Assembly: GCA_964034945.1 (NCBI GenBank)
Contig: OZ035962.1
Coordinates: 75,841,942-75,905,941, forward strand
DNA: 64,000 bases
Reading direction: 5' to 3'
Source: Chrysopilus asiliformis
Lineage: Eukaryota; Arthropoda; Insecta; Diptera; Rhagionidae
The notes beneath the pieces were generated by a model, which was given only the letters and a program-made list of their open reading frames with translations, was not told where the DNA came from and did not search any database. A program made the translations under genes and the position numbers. Numbering within the stretch: the stretch's first letter is position 1; the number at the start of each line of letters is the position of its first letter. Shown here piece by piece: positions 23,409 through 35,131 of the stretch.

Positions 23409-24055
23409 ACTTCGGTATTACGAATGTAAATCAGTGTCAACTTAGTTGATAGCTATCAACCGTTTCCAGCGACCACTAATTTATGGTTGATAGGATAAGG
23501 AAGATACCAATTTTCAGGTTTATTTGTGTGTTTTCTATCAGTTTTCTTTAAAATGTGGTCAATTGATGAAAATGAGACTACTGGTTAAAAAATATGTTGC
23601 AAAAAAAAGGATTTTAAGAGAGAACACCAACCCATTAAAACGTAATTTGTTTGGTTATATTTCCCAGACAGGTATGACAAAAAAAAGTATTTTTTAGTTT
23701 TATACACGATTTCCGGCCATCATAGAACCATTCATATATTTATGGCAAGGACGCTCCGGAGGACCTTAACTAATTAATTCTACAGCGATTTGCTTCCATT
23801 TATTTTTGGCATCAAGTTTAGAACATATTGCTTTTATTATTATTGTATTTTTTTCCATCAGCACCACTAATTTATTTACCAGGTTTCTGTTGATGACTCG
23901 AAAATGATATTTTATCATATTTTTTAATTGTAGAGATCTTTTTGACGACATTTTAACCAAACCAAAGTTCACAATTGACTTTTTGATAAACGTCAAAACC
24001 ATTTCATTCACAATGGTGAAGAATTTTATCAATCAGTGTTCGTAATACCAAAAGT
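23409..24055 (-). mobile_element. Small element with GGTATTACGAA termini and a Myb/SANT-like fragment
   Basis: ACTTCGGTATTACGAA at the left is inverted at the right (TTCGTAATACCAAAAGT). The left flank also has several TTGATA/TATCAA motifs. Inside is the minus-strand fragment at 23766-23951. PIF/Harbinger elements carry a Myb-like partner protein, so that class is possible, but no 3-bp duplication is clear. Confidence 0.5.
23766..23951 (-). pseudogene. Myb/SANT-like DNA-binding domain fragment
   Basis: From the ATG at 23951 a 61-residue frame begins MSSKRS. It contains VVLMEKNTIIIKAICSKLDA and then KNKWKQIAVELIS before a stop. The pattern 'LVELMEKNPxIxKG ... KWxxIAxELN' is typical of zeste-like Myb/SANT domains found in insect transposon accessory proteins. 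The second half of the domain and the rest of the protein are missing. I infer a decayed transposon gene, not a host regulator. Confidence 0.45.
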
Positions 24056-26273
24056 TGTTTCAGTTGATAAATTTTGTCAAGTATCAATCATTTATAGTTT
24101 ACATTCATAATAGGTGCCATAGTCACTTCCTTGCTGTAGTTCTTCAGCAATGATGAGAAATTCTCAAGATGGTTGATGGTGAAAGAAAATTTTAGAATAG
24201 CAAAACTATCGATTCTTGAATAAACGGATTTACAAAAAATGCCTGTGACATTACAATACACTGACAAATTGTGATGTCACAGTTCCACAAAATAAAATTA
24301 TATGTGAAAAATCAATTTTTTAATTACAACAAATTTATTTTTTGAATAAATATTTGAAATTTTTTGAGTCTTAATAGAGGTTGTGAGTGGCCTTGTGAAT
24401 GGTACCACCTTAGTCATCAGCGAACACAAGAACTCACAGATGAGATTTTTTTCCGAAAAATTTGAGGAAAAAATAATCACATTATCCTTCTCTTAGTACG
24501 AAGCAGTAAAAATATTGTATTGTCATCGGACTTACGTATGTGTGCAAAATTTCAAGCCAATCGGATGAGTGGAAGTGGCTCACAATTGGATTGCAAGATT
24601 TGCCCCCGACAGACAAACAGACTAACAGATACGAAGGCAAGCTAAATAAAAGTTTTTAAAAATTACTTTTACTATGATGTTCTTCCTTACTGCTAACATT
24701 TCAACATCTTAGATTTAAGCCCTATTTTCGACGAAAACTTACTAATTTTCTGAATTTAAGGCAAATTCCACTGACAACTGACGTGGTAAAGTCAAACAGA
24801 GTGTGAGTAATAAAAAAACCATATCTTCGTTACAACATTTGACTGCACTTAAAATTCCCTCTAGCTGCAATACGATAAGCCAATTGCATTTTACTTTTCA
24901 AACACAAATTGCTCATTTTATTACTCGAAGAATTTTAATGACCTTCATAACATTTTGTGTATGTGAAGCATGGCCAGCATTTTATATATGTTTAACCCTT
25001 AAAGGAAATAAAACTGCCGATGGAAAAATTACATTAAGGGCGCGGTTCGACTTACGCCATAGACCTTGTGAACTTTAATTCTTCAATTAATCAAAATTCT
25101 GATAAAGGGAGTCAATGAGGCACATCATAGGGGAGGCCTATTAAACTAACGATAAATGATGAAAAGATTGATTCCAATAGGACCCACATGGTAAGTTATA
25201 TACTATATGTGTATTGACATTAATCATGTATCCATTCAATCGATTTAATAATAAAATAATTGAGCAAACAATTAAATCTTTTCATGTATCAAATCATGAA
25301 TATAAAGAATTCGAATTAGAATTATTGGATTTTCAGATTGATCCCTAGGTAAGGGCGTGCTGTGAGGTTCCCTTATTAGAAGATATTCTAACTACGCACA
25401 GCTCACAGCCGTCTCCGCGTCGAATTCAATAAGGGTGATGTATTCCTTCGTCTGCTTTAATGGCTTTACAATAATTCTATTAAAGATTTATTTTTAGCCC
25501 GACGATGGAATGCCTCAATCCCGTAGCCGTTCTGATTCTTTGAAAATCTCGTCGTTGACTAAGAATTTTATTTACCAAATCAAATCAAATTATCTCAAAA
25601 GGGCAGACAACTTTATCACATTCATCAGATATGATGAATCCATTGTTGGTCTAGGTCAGTGGATTAAAATATTGCGAGAAATTTCTTTTCGGTCTACTAA
25701 TCGTATAATAACTAACTGAAAGTGGTAAGAAAAACTGATAAGATATCCGACTCAGACTTCAAGGCACCAAACCTTCAAGAGATTCGTGTTCGTTGCCTGG
25801 CAAAGGAATTTTTTAGGGTCAAGAGGTGAACAAATGATTGGTCATTTGGGAGATACACACTGTCTGAAAACTTCTAGCATACGATTTTATGTGCATCTCA
25901 GGAAGTTGGGACCGGAAATTCACATGCCATTCGGTTGCCTCAAAGAAAATTGACAAACAATGCATTTGGACAGAAAGAAAAAAAAAATAACTCTAAGCTT
26001 TAGATTCAATCTACTCAATGCAAGAGGCAGATATTTTTTCTCTAGTGGACACTTAGGGGAAATCCAAGTGGCGATCATCATTGTACTTCAGCTAATGGAG
26101 TTTTCCTCTGTGGTAATTAAACGGTCAATGAACGATAAATTGTCGCCAAAGATAGTATTAAAAGAATAATAAATACATGATATTTGCCTTAAAAATCGTC
26201 GACTAAAAGATGTTATGCAACAAATTGAATTTGATAGCAAGGTTCAATCAACTTAACAGAAAATTATTTAGTA
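24056..26273. other. Mostly gene-free stretch with one Rep-E tail
   Basis: Apart from the repeat at 24490-24665, no gene or element is supported. Open frames near 24.8-25.1 and 25.5-25.7 kb lack recognisable domains and good start contexts. Confidence 0.35.
24490..24665 (+). repeat. Rep-E 3' end, isolated copy
   Basis: AAATATTGTATTGTCATCGG, GTGTGCAAAATTTCAAG and GGCAAGCTAAATAAAAG match the last 170 bp of the two hairpin/satellite elements at 57.5-58.2 and 58.8-60.1 kb. The hairpin and satellite parts are absent. Confidence 0.75.
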
Positions 26274-26484
26274 ACTAGAATTAAAGACCGTCATAGTGAC
26301 TGCAATCTTGGTTGGAATTCCGTAAGGTCACATGCAACTTTGGATTCGACGACTTTTCAAGTTGATCACTTCACGTAAGGGGACCAACTTGAAAAGTCGT
26401 TGAATCGAAAGTTTCCTGTGACCTTACGGAATTCTTACCAAGATTGCAGTCACCCGTCATATAACGAGCTTTAATTCTAGTTAA
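26274..26484. repeat. Palindrome interrupted by a hAT-like MITE
   Basis: AACTAGAATTAAAG at 26274-26287 is inverted at 26471-26484. With the inserted MITE and one duplication copy removed, the two arms would be about 16 bp apart. Confidence 0.7.
26296..26453. mobile_element. hAT-like MITE, 158 bp, 8-bp target duplication
   Basis: Long arms (GTGACTGCAATCTTGG through ACGACTTTTCAAGTTG) pair with their complement, leaving a loop of only about 15 bp. The 8 bp CCGTCATA flank it (26288-26295, 26454-26461). Confidence 0.88.
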
Positions 26485-26489
26485 AGTTA

Positions 26490-26940
26490 ATAGCGTAAAC
26501 CTTGTTAAAAATGCTCCAACGGTTAAGAAGATAGCAGGCGAGGGGTTTGCCGGCAAGGTGAGTCGGGTGAATTTAATAGGCAAAAATTTTTCATGAGAAA
26601 CAATTTATCCAATGGCGCAAACCCCGTGATATTTTCCCTAAGATTCAGAAGACAGCAGGAGAGGGTTTTATAGAGAGCAAAAAGAAGGGGGTGATTTTAG
26701 TAGACAAAAACCTTCACTGGAAGAAAACGTACCCAATAGCGTAAAACGTGTCAAAATTGCTTCAATGGTTCAGAAGATAGCAGGAGAGGGGTTTATAGGC
26801 AAGAGGAAGGGTAAATTTTAGTGGGCGAGAACTTTCCAACATACGCAATGCGCGTTAAGATTGCTCCGATGAGATAGTAGAAGAAAGGGTTACTGGCAAG
26901 GGAGATTAAATTTTAATGAGAGAAAACTTTTCTTGGGGGA
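26490..26940 (-). repeat. Rep-B degenerate tandem repeat, minus orientation
   Basis: About four diverged units contain GAAGATAGCAGGAGAGGGGT and AATTTTAGTGGGCGA-type phrases, the complement of the units at 30.7-31.3 kb. Unit length is about 110-130 bp. Confidence 0.65.
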
Positions 26941-27009
26941 CATTTTACCCTGATTAGTCTAGTCCAAATTAGTTCGGCCTAAGCGTCTTAGGCTAACCTT
27001 TACATAATA

Positions 27010-28290
27010 CGAGGGCAGTCCGATAAGTACTTAGCCTACAAAAAAAAACGAAAATTTTGGAAAAGTGACCATTTATTTGTCAACATAGTCTCCTTTTAGC
27101 TCGGTACACTTGACCCAGCGATGCTTTAACCCGTCTGAAAAATACGTTTTCTCGAGGCCTGCAAAGTAGGCCTTCGTAGCGGCGATGATCTCCTCATTCG
27201 ACTCAAATTTCTGCCCGGCGAGTGACTTTTTCAAGTTTGGAAACAAAAAGAAGTCGCACGGGGCCAAATCTGGAGAATACGGTGGATGGGGCAGCAGTTC
27301 GTAGCCCAATTCGACCAATTTGGCCGTGGCGACGACGGAGGTGTGAGCCGGTGCGTTGTCATGGTGGAAGAGCACTTTTTTCTTCGCCAAATGGGGCCGT
27401 TTTTCTGCAATTCGGCGTCGAATCGGCCTAATAATTCGGTATAGTAGAGCCCTGTGATCGTTTTGCCCTTCTCCAGGTAGTCGATGTAGATCACACCTTG
27501 TGAATCCCAGAAAACGGTGGCTATCACCTTTCCGGCAGATAGGACAGTCTTCGCCTTCTTCGGAGCACGTTCGCCGGGTAAAGTCCACTGTTTCGACTGT
27601 TCCTTAGTCTCTGGTGTGTACCAGTGGATCCATGTTTCGTCGACGGTCACGAAACGACGCAGAAACTCCTTCGGATTGTGCTTAAACAGCGTCAAACACT
27701 GCTGTGAAGTGGTTTCACGGTTGCGCTTGTTGTCCGGAGTGAGCAAACGCGGCACCCATCGCGCCGACAGCTTTCTCATGTCCAAAATTTCATGCAGGAT
27801 ATGACCCACGCGGTCTTTTAAGATGCCTACTGTCTCAGCTATCTCGCGCACCTTCAGTCGGCGGTCTGCCAATACGAGATCGTGGATTTTTGTTATGTTA
27901 TCCTCCGTGGTAGCCGTTTTCGTAGCACCTGGGCGTGGCTCATCAAAAACCGACGTGCGACCACGTTGAAACTCGTTACACCAATTTTTGACGGTCGCCA
28001 TCGAAGGAGAAGAGTCACCGTACACAGCATCCAAGCGCTCTTTGATTTCGCTGCGCGATTTCCCTTCCAGAAACAAGAATCAAATCACCGACCGATATTG
28101 CTCTTTTTCCATTTTTCTGAAATCCGCAGACACGCCCGCTTCCATACGCGGTCAAAACAAAACTACGAGTTCGATTCGGCTGAAATTTTGACTGTAGCCG
28201 TCTATGAGAATGTACTACACGATAGTAAATTTCTCCTGCGATAGTGGCGCCATCGGGCGGTGAGGCTACGTACTTATCGGACTGCCCTCG
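27010..28290 (-). mobile_element. Full-length mariner, 1281 bp, well preserved
   Basis: The ends are inverted: CGAGGGCAGTCCGATAAGTA at the left, TACTTATCGGACTGCCCTCG at the right. TA flanks lie at 27008-27009 and 28291-28292. One transposase frame fills the minus strand. The clean ends and few coding lesions suggest a fairly young insertion. Confidence 0.97.
27073..28112 (-). pseudogene. Mariner transposase with one early stop and one frameshift
   Basis: From the ATG at 28112 the frame gives the N-terminal HTH pair, with a TGA at codon 11 (28080-28082). It then stays open through GDSSPSMATVKNWCNEFQRG, FDEPRPGATKT, the first catalytic block VTVDETWIHWYTPETK, and GKVIATVFWDSQGVIYIDYL. A frameshift near 27420 moves the rest into another frame, which carries the second Asp (VLFHHDNAPAHTS), the third (YSPDLAPCDFFLF) and the C-terminus ending DYVDK. 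Total length is about 346 codons, normal for mariner, and the DD34D triad is complete. The wording is closest to irritans-like groups, not Mos1. These two lesions probably inactivate it. Confidence 0.93.
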
Positions 28291-28292
28291 TA

Positions 28293-30429
28293 CATAGTCA
28301 AAAATATTTCAATAAAGAAAAATTACAATCACAATTAAATAATTGTTTGCCAACAACTCAAATTAAATCGAAGTCATAACTTTTCATCAGGTTGAGCGGT
28401 AAAACTTCATTCCAGATTAAAACTGTTTCCGATTCGATTTAATTCTTCCAAGTTTGTATTGACTTTCACTCGTAAGTTAGTTAGCTTCAAATTTTGTAAC
28501 CTAATTTTGACCCAACTTCGCATATCTGATTGACTCTTGGGAGTTTTGAAGGTCTCTGATTATACTATTTAGTGTTTAACCATTGAACCATTTCTGATTC
28601 ATGGTTTATACTCGACCTTTTAGCATTGAATCCTATTGGAATTTCTCGGCTTATAAGGTCTGCAAAAACAACAAAATTATATTATTTTTGCGGATGTTTT
28701 CACATCCAAATTGCCCCCCAACAGGGCAGACATGTCCGAAAGAGTAACGATTTTTTTCAAAAGTTAAAGGGGTTTTTTTTGATATTTTTAAAATTAAGCA
28801 TGAAAACTTTAACCCGGCAGCGATGGTTATACAAGCTAGTCTCGTAAAAATAGAAAAAAGCAACTCGGGATTGATTAAACTCACTTCAGATTCTTATTTT
28901 TATTTGAAACTTCTTTGCAATTCCAAAAGTTTGTGATTTCTTCTTTCAATATAAAACTTTTAAATAGAAATGAAGAGCAATTTTACCTGCTTTTTGAAAT
29001 ACCTATTTGAGTTCAACCTACATCCTAGTTCATTCAACAGAAAAGGACTTCCAAAGGTAAAGAAATGTTCTGTATTTATTCGTTGGTAAATCCATGATTA
29101 CTTACAGTAAGCTGCTCCTTATCAAGGGATTAAGCAGGCCAATGTGTCTATAAAGCAAAAACAAGAAATTCCACCCTGGTGTCGTCTTGAATCCTCCTCG
29201 TCTGTAAAAAACAAGTTCATTTATCAAAATGAAAGTCATGAAAGCATAAAAAATCCATCAAAGACTTCAATGAGCCCAACTATCGTTTGCGACTCTCGGG
29301 ATAGAACTATTCCTGGATAGGAACAAAGGAAACACCAATTCATCATTCGTCCTTCCTTCCTCGCTAAATAGAATATCCTTACTGTCTAAGAACTATCACT
29401 ATTGCTTGTTTCTTTTATGTCGGCTATAGGCGAAGGCTGGTGGAATGTATCACAAAATTTTCCTCCTAGTTCTTTACGATTTACCTTCAAACAGGAGCAA
29501 GGACGACGACGAGTGGAGGATAACCAGAAAATGGAGTTGATGATGCTTTCCTATCATCCAGAAAAGTGTGACAAGGCACTGAGTAATTCTGTCTATTCTT
29601 TGATTCAGGCTAATGTTTCAGTAGGAGTGGCGTTTTACACCCTCTTCCTCGAAGGACTTACTTGTTGCTATACGTCATCGGAAACGAAATGAATTCCCTG
29701 TAGTTTGATGATAGAAGCTAAAAGCTGAGTCAGACTCTTGCAGGAATTTCTATTATATGGTTAAGCAGAATAGGATATGAGTGACTGTGAAGTCAATATA
29801 AAAACCGATTCAGAAAGTAATGTAAGGATGCGGCTCTCGGATAGTAGTAAAACCAATTTTCAACAAAAAAAAGTCCTGCGGTGATCCGATCCAAGCTCCA
29901 GAATAATGATCTAAAAACAAAAGCGTTCTGATCCGCTGTACTGGAACAAGCATCCAAAAACCATTCCCCCAATTCGAAGAGCCTTGCTTCCGGTGGTTTC
30001 TACCCGGTTTTTTGGGGATGGGGAATTGATTTTCAGAAGCCCACATTTTTTGGCATACTCGCCGATAGTAGAGTATTTGTTATTAACATTCCTTATGGTG
30101 TTAAATAGGGTGGAGCGTCGATGTGTGGGAATTTTTTTTTACAGAATTCCACTTTGGTTCTATGTGAAATTAGTGCAAATTGCTCGAAAAACAATATGTG
30201 TAAAATTCTAGGCTAATAATGGATCATCTCCAGGGTCCCCCTCCCATTCCCCCTCCTCCTTCTCCAATCGCAATTTTGATTTCTTGAAATCAAAAAAACT
30301 ACCTAACAAAATATTTTGTTAGGTACAAACCCAAAGGATCTTTCGTATCTTATTAATCGAGTTTTTTACGCAGCTTTCATATCTAAGCCTAATTCTACCT
30401 AGTCTAGTTTTATTTTAAGGCCGGAACGT
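28293..30429. other. Gene-free stretch with one short dispersed-repeat junction
   Basis: Near 28.8 kb the phrase GGCAGCGATGGTTATACAAG is a variant of the TAGCTTGCATACCCG junction repeat, minus orientation. A frame from an ATG at 29420 to 29692 (about 90 codons) has no recognised domain and no splice support. Nothing else is supported. Confidence 0.35.
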
Positions 30430-31400
30430 TTTCGCATTTTTTTCAAATATATATAAAATGCAACGTCTGTCTGTCTGTCCGGACTTGGCTCGAAAATCAC
30501 TGCACCGATTTTGATATGGTTTTTTCCTGTATGTTGGTTAGATCTCTGGTCAGGTTATAGCCTACATATGTATTATTTTGCTACGGTCCGCCATTTGTCC
30601 CCCGCAATCATTTATCTGCACCACAAACCTCTTTTTAAGTTATTCAACAAAATAACGCGTAAACCACTGGATCGAATGAACCGAAAATTTACACAGGTAT
30701 ACTATAACTACGCTATTATTCATTAGCTTTGCGATTGATAAATATTATTCTTCCCTCTGACCCCCTCTTCTGCTATCTCCTAAACTACTGAATGGATTTT
30801 GATACGGTATTCACTACTGAGCAGGTCGTTCATCAGGGAACTGTTTACCAACTAAATTCAAACCCATTTCGTTCCCGTAAACCCCCTCTCTTTCTATGTT
30901 CTAATATACTGAGTGGATTTTGATACGGTATTCACTACTAAGCAGGTCGTTCATCAGGAAAAAAAAATCCCAACTAAATCTAAATCCACCCCTTTACTGT
31001 AAACCTCCGCTCCTGCTATTTGCTAAACTACTGAATGGATTTCGATACAGGTTTCTTCATTACAGATGTTTTTCATCAAGGAGAAATGTCGCTAATTAAA
31101 ATCTAACCCCTCCCCTGCAATCTCCTCCAATTCAAGAGGAATTTCGATCCAGTTTTCACCGTTAAGGAGGTCAGCCTCGAAGGAAATTTTTCGCCCACTA
31201 AAATCCACCCCCTCCTCACCCCTTGAACCCCTCTCCTACTATCTTCTAAACTACTGAATGCATTTTGACGCGGTTTTCTTCATTAGAATGGTTATCCTGG
31301 AGAAGTCAGATCCGAGGCAGAAGGCCGAGTAGTAATTGAAGCTGGCGGGGCAAGCAAGGATGATCGGAGCGGAGCCCCTAGTTAGGCCTAAAGTAGGAAC
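30430..31400 (+). repeat. Rep-B repeat with about five tandem units
   Basis: After a CGTCTGTCTGTCTGTCCGG tract, units of about 110-130 bp repeat CTAAACTACTGAATGGATTT, GATACGGTATTCACTAC and GCAGGTCGTTCATCA with increasing divergence. It ends near GGAGCGGAGCCCCTAGTTAG. Repeats of this layout often form the 3' parts of non-autonomous elements, but I could not assign a class. Confidence 0.7.
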
Positions 31401-32819
31401 ATTAAAAAACAAATCAAGAAAAAAATAAATTAAATAAAATAGATTTCAAATTGCAGCTACCACTCCGTGGTAAAGTCACAAACAACTTGATTAGTAAAAA
31501 GCTGGAATAAATGGAATATTTTCAGAGACCGGGGGATCTTGAAGATGACCCCCAATAAGCCCCAAATTTCATACATTTAGTTTTAACATCTATCCGCACC
31601 AATTTCGAAAAATACAATTTATGCTCCACCCTACTGTCCATGTCGGGGGGATGAAGAACTCTTCTCGATGCCTGACTTGTTCTTCCGACAATATCCATCA
31701 TATATATATTTTGCTGTTGTTTTAGCGAGCCGTGAACCTTTAAAAGTGGCATTGAACTCGAGAAATGTCAAGTGGGTTGCCCTGAATATCACGTACTCTG
31801 CACTAATGGATCCTTCAGGGGTTGAGTCATCTTCACATCCTGTGGACATACAACTCGGTTCGAACCACTATAGTTGAAAACAGCGGTTTTTCTCAGCAAG
31901 ATATTATATAGAATGGCACGGAAGCTGGTATATTACATCATGTCTTCTTAATTGTGGTCGGATACAGGTGATATAAAACATTAAATGGGGTAGAAGATAA
32001 CTCAATTATGCTGTCTTGTATTCAGGTGGTGTTGTCCAACATAAACTTAAGGAGCTCTCCACTTTGGCAACGAGTCAACTGTGCTGTCTTTACTTTTATG
32101 GAGTGCTAAAGGGAACTCCGAATCTTAAAAGTTCATACCATTTGCTTTGAATCTTGCTTCTCACGTCTTCGGTTATGCTGTTTTGTATGCTTGGACAATT
32201 GTTTCCATTTAAGGTTACTTCGACGATTCAAAACGGGAAGCTATTTATCGACAAAAGTTTTATGTTCAATAAGTTTGGAGTGTTTAATTAGAAATTCTCA
32301 ATTTATTTATTTATCGTTGCTTAATTATGATCGGAAACTAATTTAGTTTTGGCATTGTTTGAGTTGCAATCGTCTAAACAATTTTAATTTAGTTGTCGTT
32401 ATGTAAATCTCTGATGTTGACAATTGATTGACAAATATGAATTGTAAAACGTTTAATGGTTATCAAATAGATATTTTACATGTCCTAATTAGGTTATAGG
32501 TTTACAGGTGTTGCATTAAATCAAACTAAAATTCAGTGAAATTCTCTAGTGTTGTAATTCACACAAATATTTGAGTTCACTTGTGCAATAATAACATAAG
32601 TAACCTATAATAATATTTAATATATATAATTAAACGATTGTGGGTTGTGTAATTTTTGGAACTCCTTTAAAAATATGGAGTTAACTAATAAAAAACTACT
32701 CTCAAAACTTTCGTTTGTCTATCTGCATAGAAAGAAAATATCTGATGTGAACGGCACATGACTTTTTTATACAAAATCTACGATTCTGCACAATTTACAC
32801 TATAACCCGACGAATAAAA
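31401..32819. other. Gene-free stretch, no repeat recognised
   Basis: A 72-codon minus-strand frame with a true ATG (31849 to 31631, starting MSTGCEDDSTPEGS) has balanced composition but no recognised domain. The rest is AT-rich with no visible structure. Confidence 0.35.
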
Positions 32820-33620
32820 TATTATCTATATATATAAAATCGTTTACGTTGGCTACCATGTGAGTCACCGGTGTACACACACTATTGTCATTACCGTCAG
32901 TTTCTCAAGTTCCATGGTTGAATGCAGTCGCTCGTGCGGTACAAAGGGGTTTTTTTCCGTTATATTTTATCCGATTCGTTCGTTTTTGTCTGTATTGATC
33001 TTGTGTTCACTGGTGACTCACAAAGTACAGAAATGATTTTTGCATTTTTTCCCAGTGCATACTAGCGGAGTAAGCGTTTTTTTGGCTGGTAGCCAAAGTG
33101 TTAACCTGACTGACTGACTCATCAACGCTCAGCCCAAACCCCTGAAGCTAGAGACTTGAAACTTTCACAATATGTCCCAACCATCGCGTAGGCGCTCACT
33201 AAGGCGGGGTTTTCCGAAATTTTACCCCTAACGGGGTCAACGGGGGTAAAGGGGGTTTGGGTGTTTTTAAACCGTGATTTTCGCCATTAATCCTGCTCAA
33301 TAGGAGGCTGAAAAGTTTCATTCGGGGGTTTTCGGGGTCGCTGATCCCGAATCTGGTGTTGAAATCGCCAACAGAAGGTCCTGTAAGGATAACCCAAATA
33401 CCCTTTTTACCATTTTGCCTCGAAAAAACTGGCAATAAGGGGGTTTCGGAGCCGCTGATCACGAATCTGGTATTAGAATTTTAAAATTCGGAACGGGAGG
33501 TTCTGAAGGCATAACGATTTTTTCCAACAGTTTTTAAGGTATTTCTGGGTTTTTTGTACAAAAAACTTTTTTAAAAAAACTAGCCCAGCAACGACGGGTA
33601 TGCAAGCTAGTTTTATATAA
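32820..33620. repeat. Rep-D dispersed repeat, copy 1
   Basis: The part from 33090 (GACTGACTGACTCATCAACG) to 33610 (GACGGGTATGCAAGCTAG) matches 46310-46800 closely, sharing AAACCCCTGAAGCTAGA, CACAATATGTCCCA, GGGGGTTTGGGTGTTTT and CGCTGATCACGAATCTGG. The CGCTGAT...AAGGATAAC core occurs twice here, once per about 120 bp. No coding frame is convincing. Confidence 0.75.
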
Positions 33621-33859
33621 AAATTCAAATTTTTATTTTACAAAACTTGAAATATTTCGATAACGGTAAAAGATATCCTTTTACGGTAAAAGATATCCTT
33701 TTACGGTAAAAGGCAAAAGTGTAGAGAGTTTTAGTATCTAAACTTTCTATCACCTATTTTTTTTTCGAAAAATCGTTAGTTTACAAGCAATTCGTAAAAA
33801 CCTTTTTTAACTTAGTAAAAAAAATATCTAAACGATAACAGTAAAAGACAAACATTATA

Positions 33860-34723
33860 AAGGGTGATCCAATAAGAGCTTCCTATTTTTTTTTAAATAA
33901 AACACATAATAATTAATATATTGAGGAAAATCTTTATTTAAGTTGTTAGTTTGGTTCATGCCATTTAATGTTTAAAGATAATTTCCTTCAAATGTTGCGC
34001 ACGACTAACTCTTAAATGGTCCATTCTGTGGGTCCAATTTTCGACCACTCTTTCAAGCATATCGGCCGGTATTCCGCGAATAGCAGGGGGTATGTTTGCT
34101 TCCAAAGCTGTAATCGTTCTGGGTTTATCGACGTAAACAAGAGATTTCACATATCCCCACAGAAAGTAATCCAATGGTGTCAGATCACAAGATCTCGGTG
34201 GCCAATTAACAGGACCATTTCTTGATTTGATGTTTTCATCGAACGTTTCCCTGAATAAAGCGATTGTATCGTTAGCTGTATGACATGTAGCGCCATCCTG
34301 TTGAAACCACAAGTCAGCTACACCAATATCTTGAATTTTTGGCAACAAAAATTCATTGATCATTGCTCTGTAGCGAACTCCATTGACAGTAACACGCACT
34401 CCTTCCGCATTTTTAAATAAATACGGTCCGATGATGCCGCGTGCCCATAAATTGCACCAAAAATTGATGGATGAATGTCTAATAGTGTAAAATTAGTTCG
34501 AAATTTGGTGACCGAAATGTGGACGAAGAGCTCTATAACAATTCCTAACTGAACACTGATTTTGGAAATAAGTTTCCACAATTAGTAAACGTTGTTCACA
34601 CGTAAGTCTATTCATGATGAAATGACACTGAATACTGAACACGTCATATAGACAAGCCAGTGGACACATAAGAACTGTCAAAATAACCCTATTGGAAAAA
34701 GTACCTGCAATTGAATCACCATT
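33860..34723 (-). mobile_element. Internally deleted Tc1/mariner-superfamily element, 864 bp
   Basis: The left end AAGGGTGATCCAATAAGAGC is matched imperfectly in inverse at the right (ATTGAATCACCATT). TA flanks lie at 33858-33859 and 34724-34725. It carries a minus-strand transposase missing its middle, and its target was a Rep-A copy. Confidence 0.8.
33965..34615 (-). pseudogene. DUF4817-type HTH / Tc3-like transposase, internally deleted
   Basis: The ATG at 34615 opens MNRLTCEQRLLIVETYFQNQ, then CYRALRPHFGHQ, the HTH start. After a gap with broken frames, the C-terminal catalytic half is open from about 34399 to 33965: FQQDGATCHTAN (second catalytic Asp), then NWPPRSCDLTPLDYFLWGYV with the last acidic position, and a C-terminus ending EIIFKH. 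The first catalytic Asp block and the linker are deleted or scrambled. It is a close family member of the 1726-2020 fragment. Confidence 0.85.
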
Positions 34724-35131
34724 TACAATTAACCACCGAAAACTAGTTAGTTTTGGAGAGAATCGCAAAAACCTGATTTCAAATAACCGAATATCTCGAT
34801 AAAAGTGGAAAACGCGCAGTTTCGGAATAAACAACAAAAAACGAAATTGCGATTTTTAAAAACCTGCCATTTTGGTTACTTCCGGTTTACGGATGTTCAC
34901 CAAAAGTTGATAGGATCGTCCCATTCCAGGTCCAAATATCTCTGTAAAATTTCATGGCTCTAGCTCTTAGCTTTGGAGAAATCTTGTACATAGACTGATA
35001 GACTGACAGACAGAACGACATTTTTGTAATAATACTCTAATCGACTCAGGGGTTCTCGCGAAATGTAAAAACATTTAACGGAATTTTTCATGAAGACAAT
35101 ACTTTATTATACTACGTATAAGAAAGTAAAA

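Larger units (their letters stand above)
33640..35115 (+). repeat. Rep-A copy split by a DNA transposon
   Basis: The left part at 33640-33859 (GATAACGGTAAAAGATATCC, AAAATCGTTAGTTTACAAGC) and the right part at 34726-35115 (GAGAGAATCGCAAAAACCTG, CCAAAAGTTGATAGGATCGT, and CTTTATTATACTACGTATAA at the end) are in the order expected for one Rep-A copy. The transposon at 33860-34723 separates them. Confidence 0.8.

Noticed and set aside
27517..28244. Plus-strand frames of 95-120 codons
   Set aside because: They are antisense shadows of the mariner transposase.
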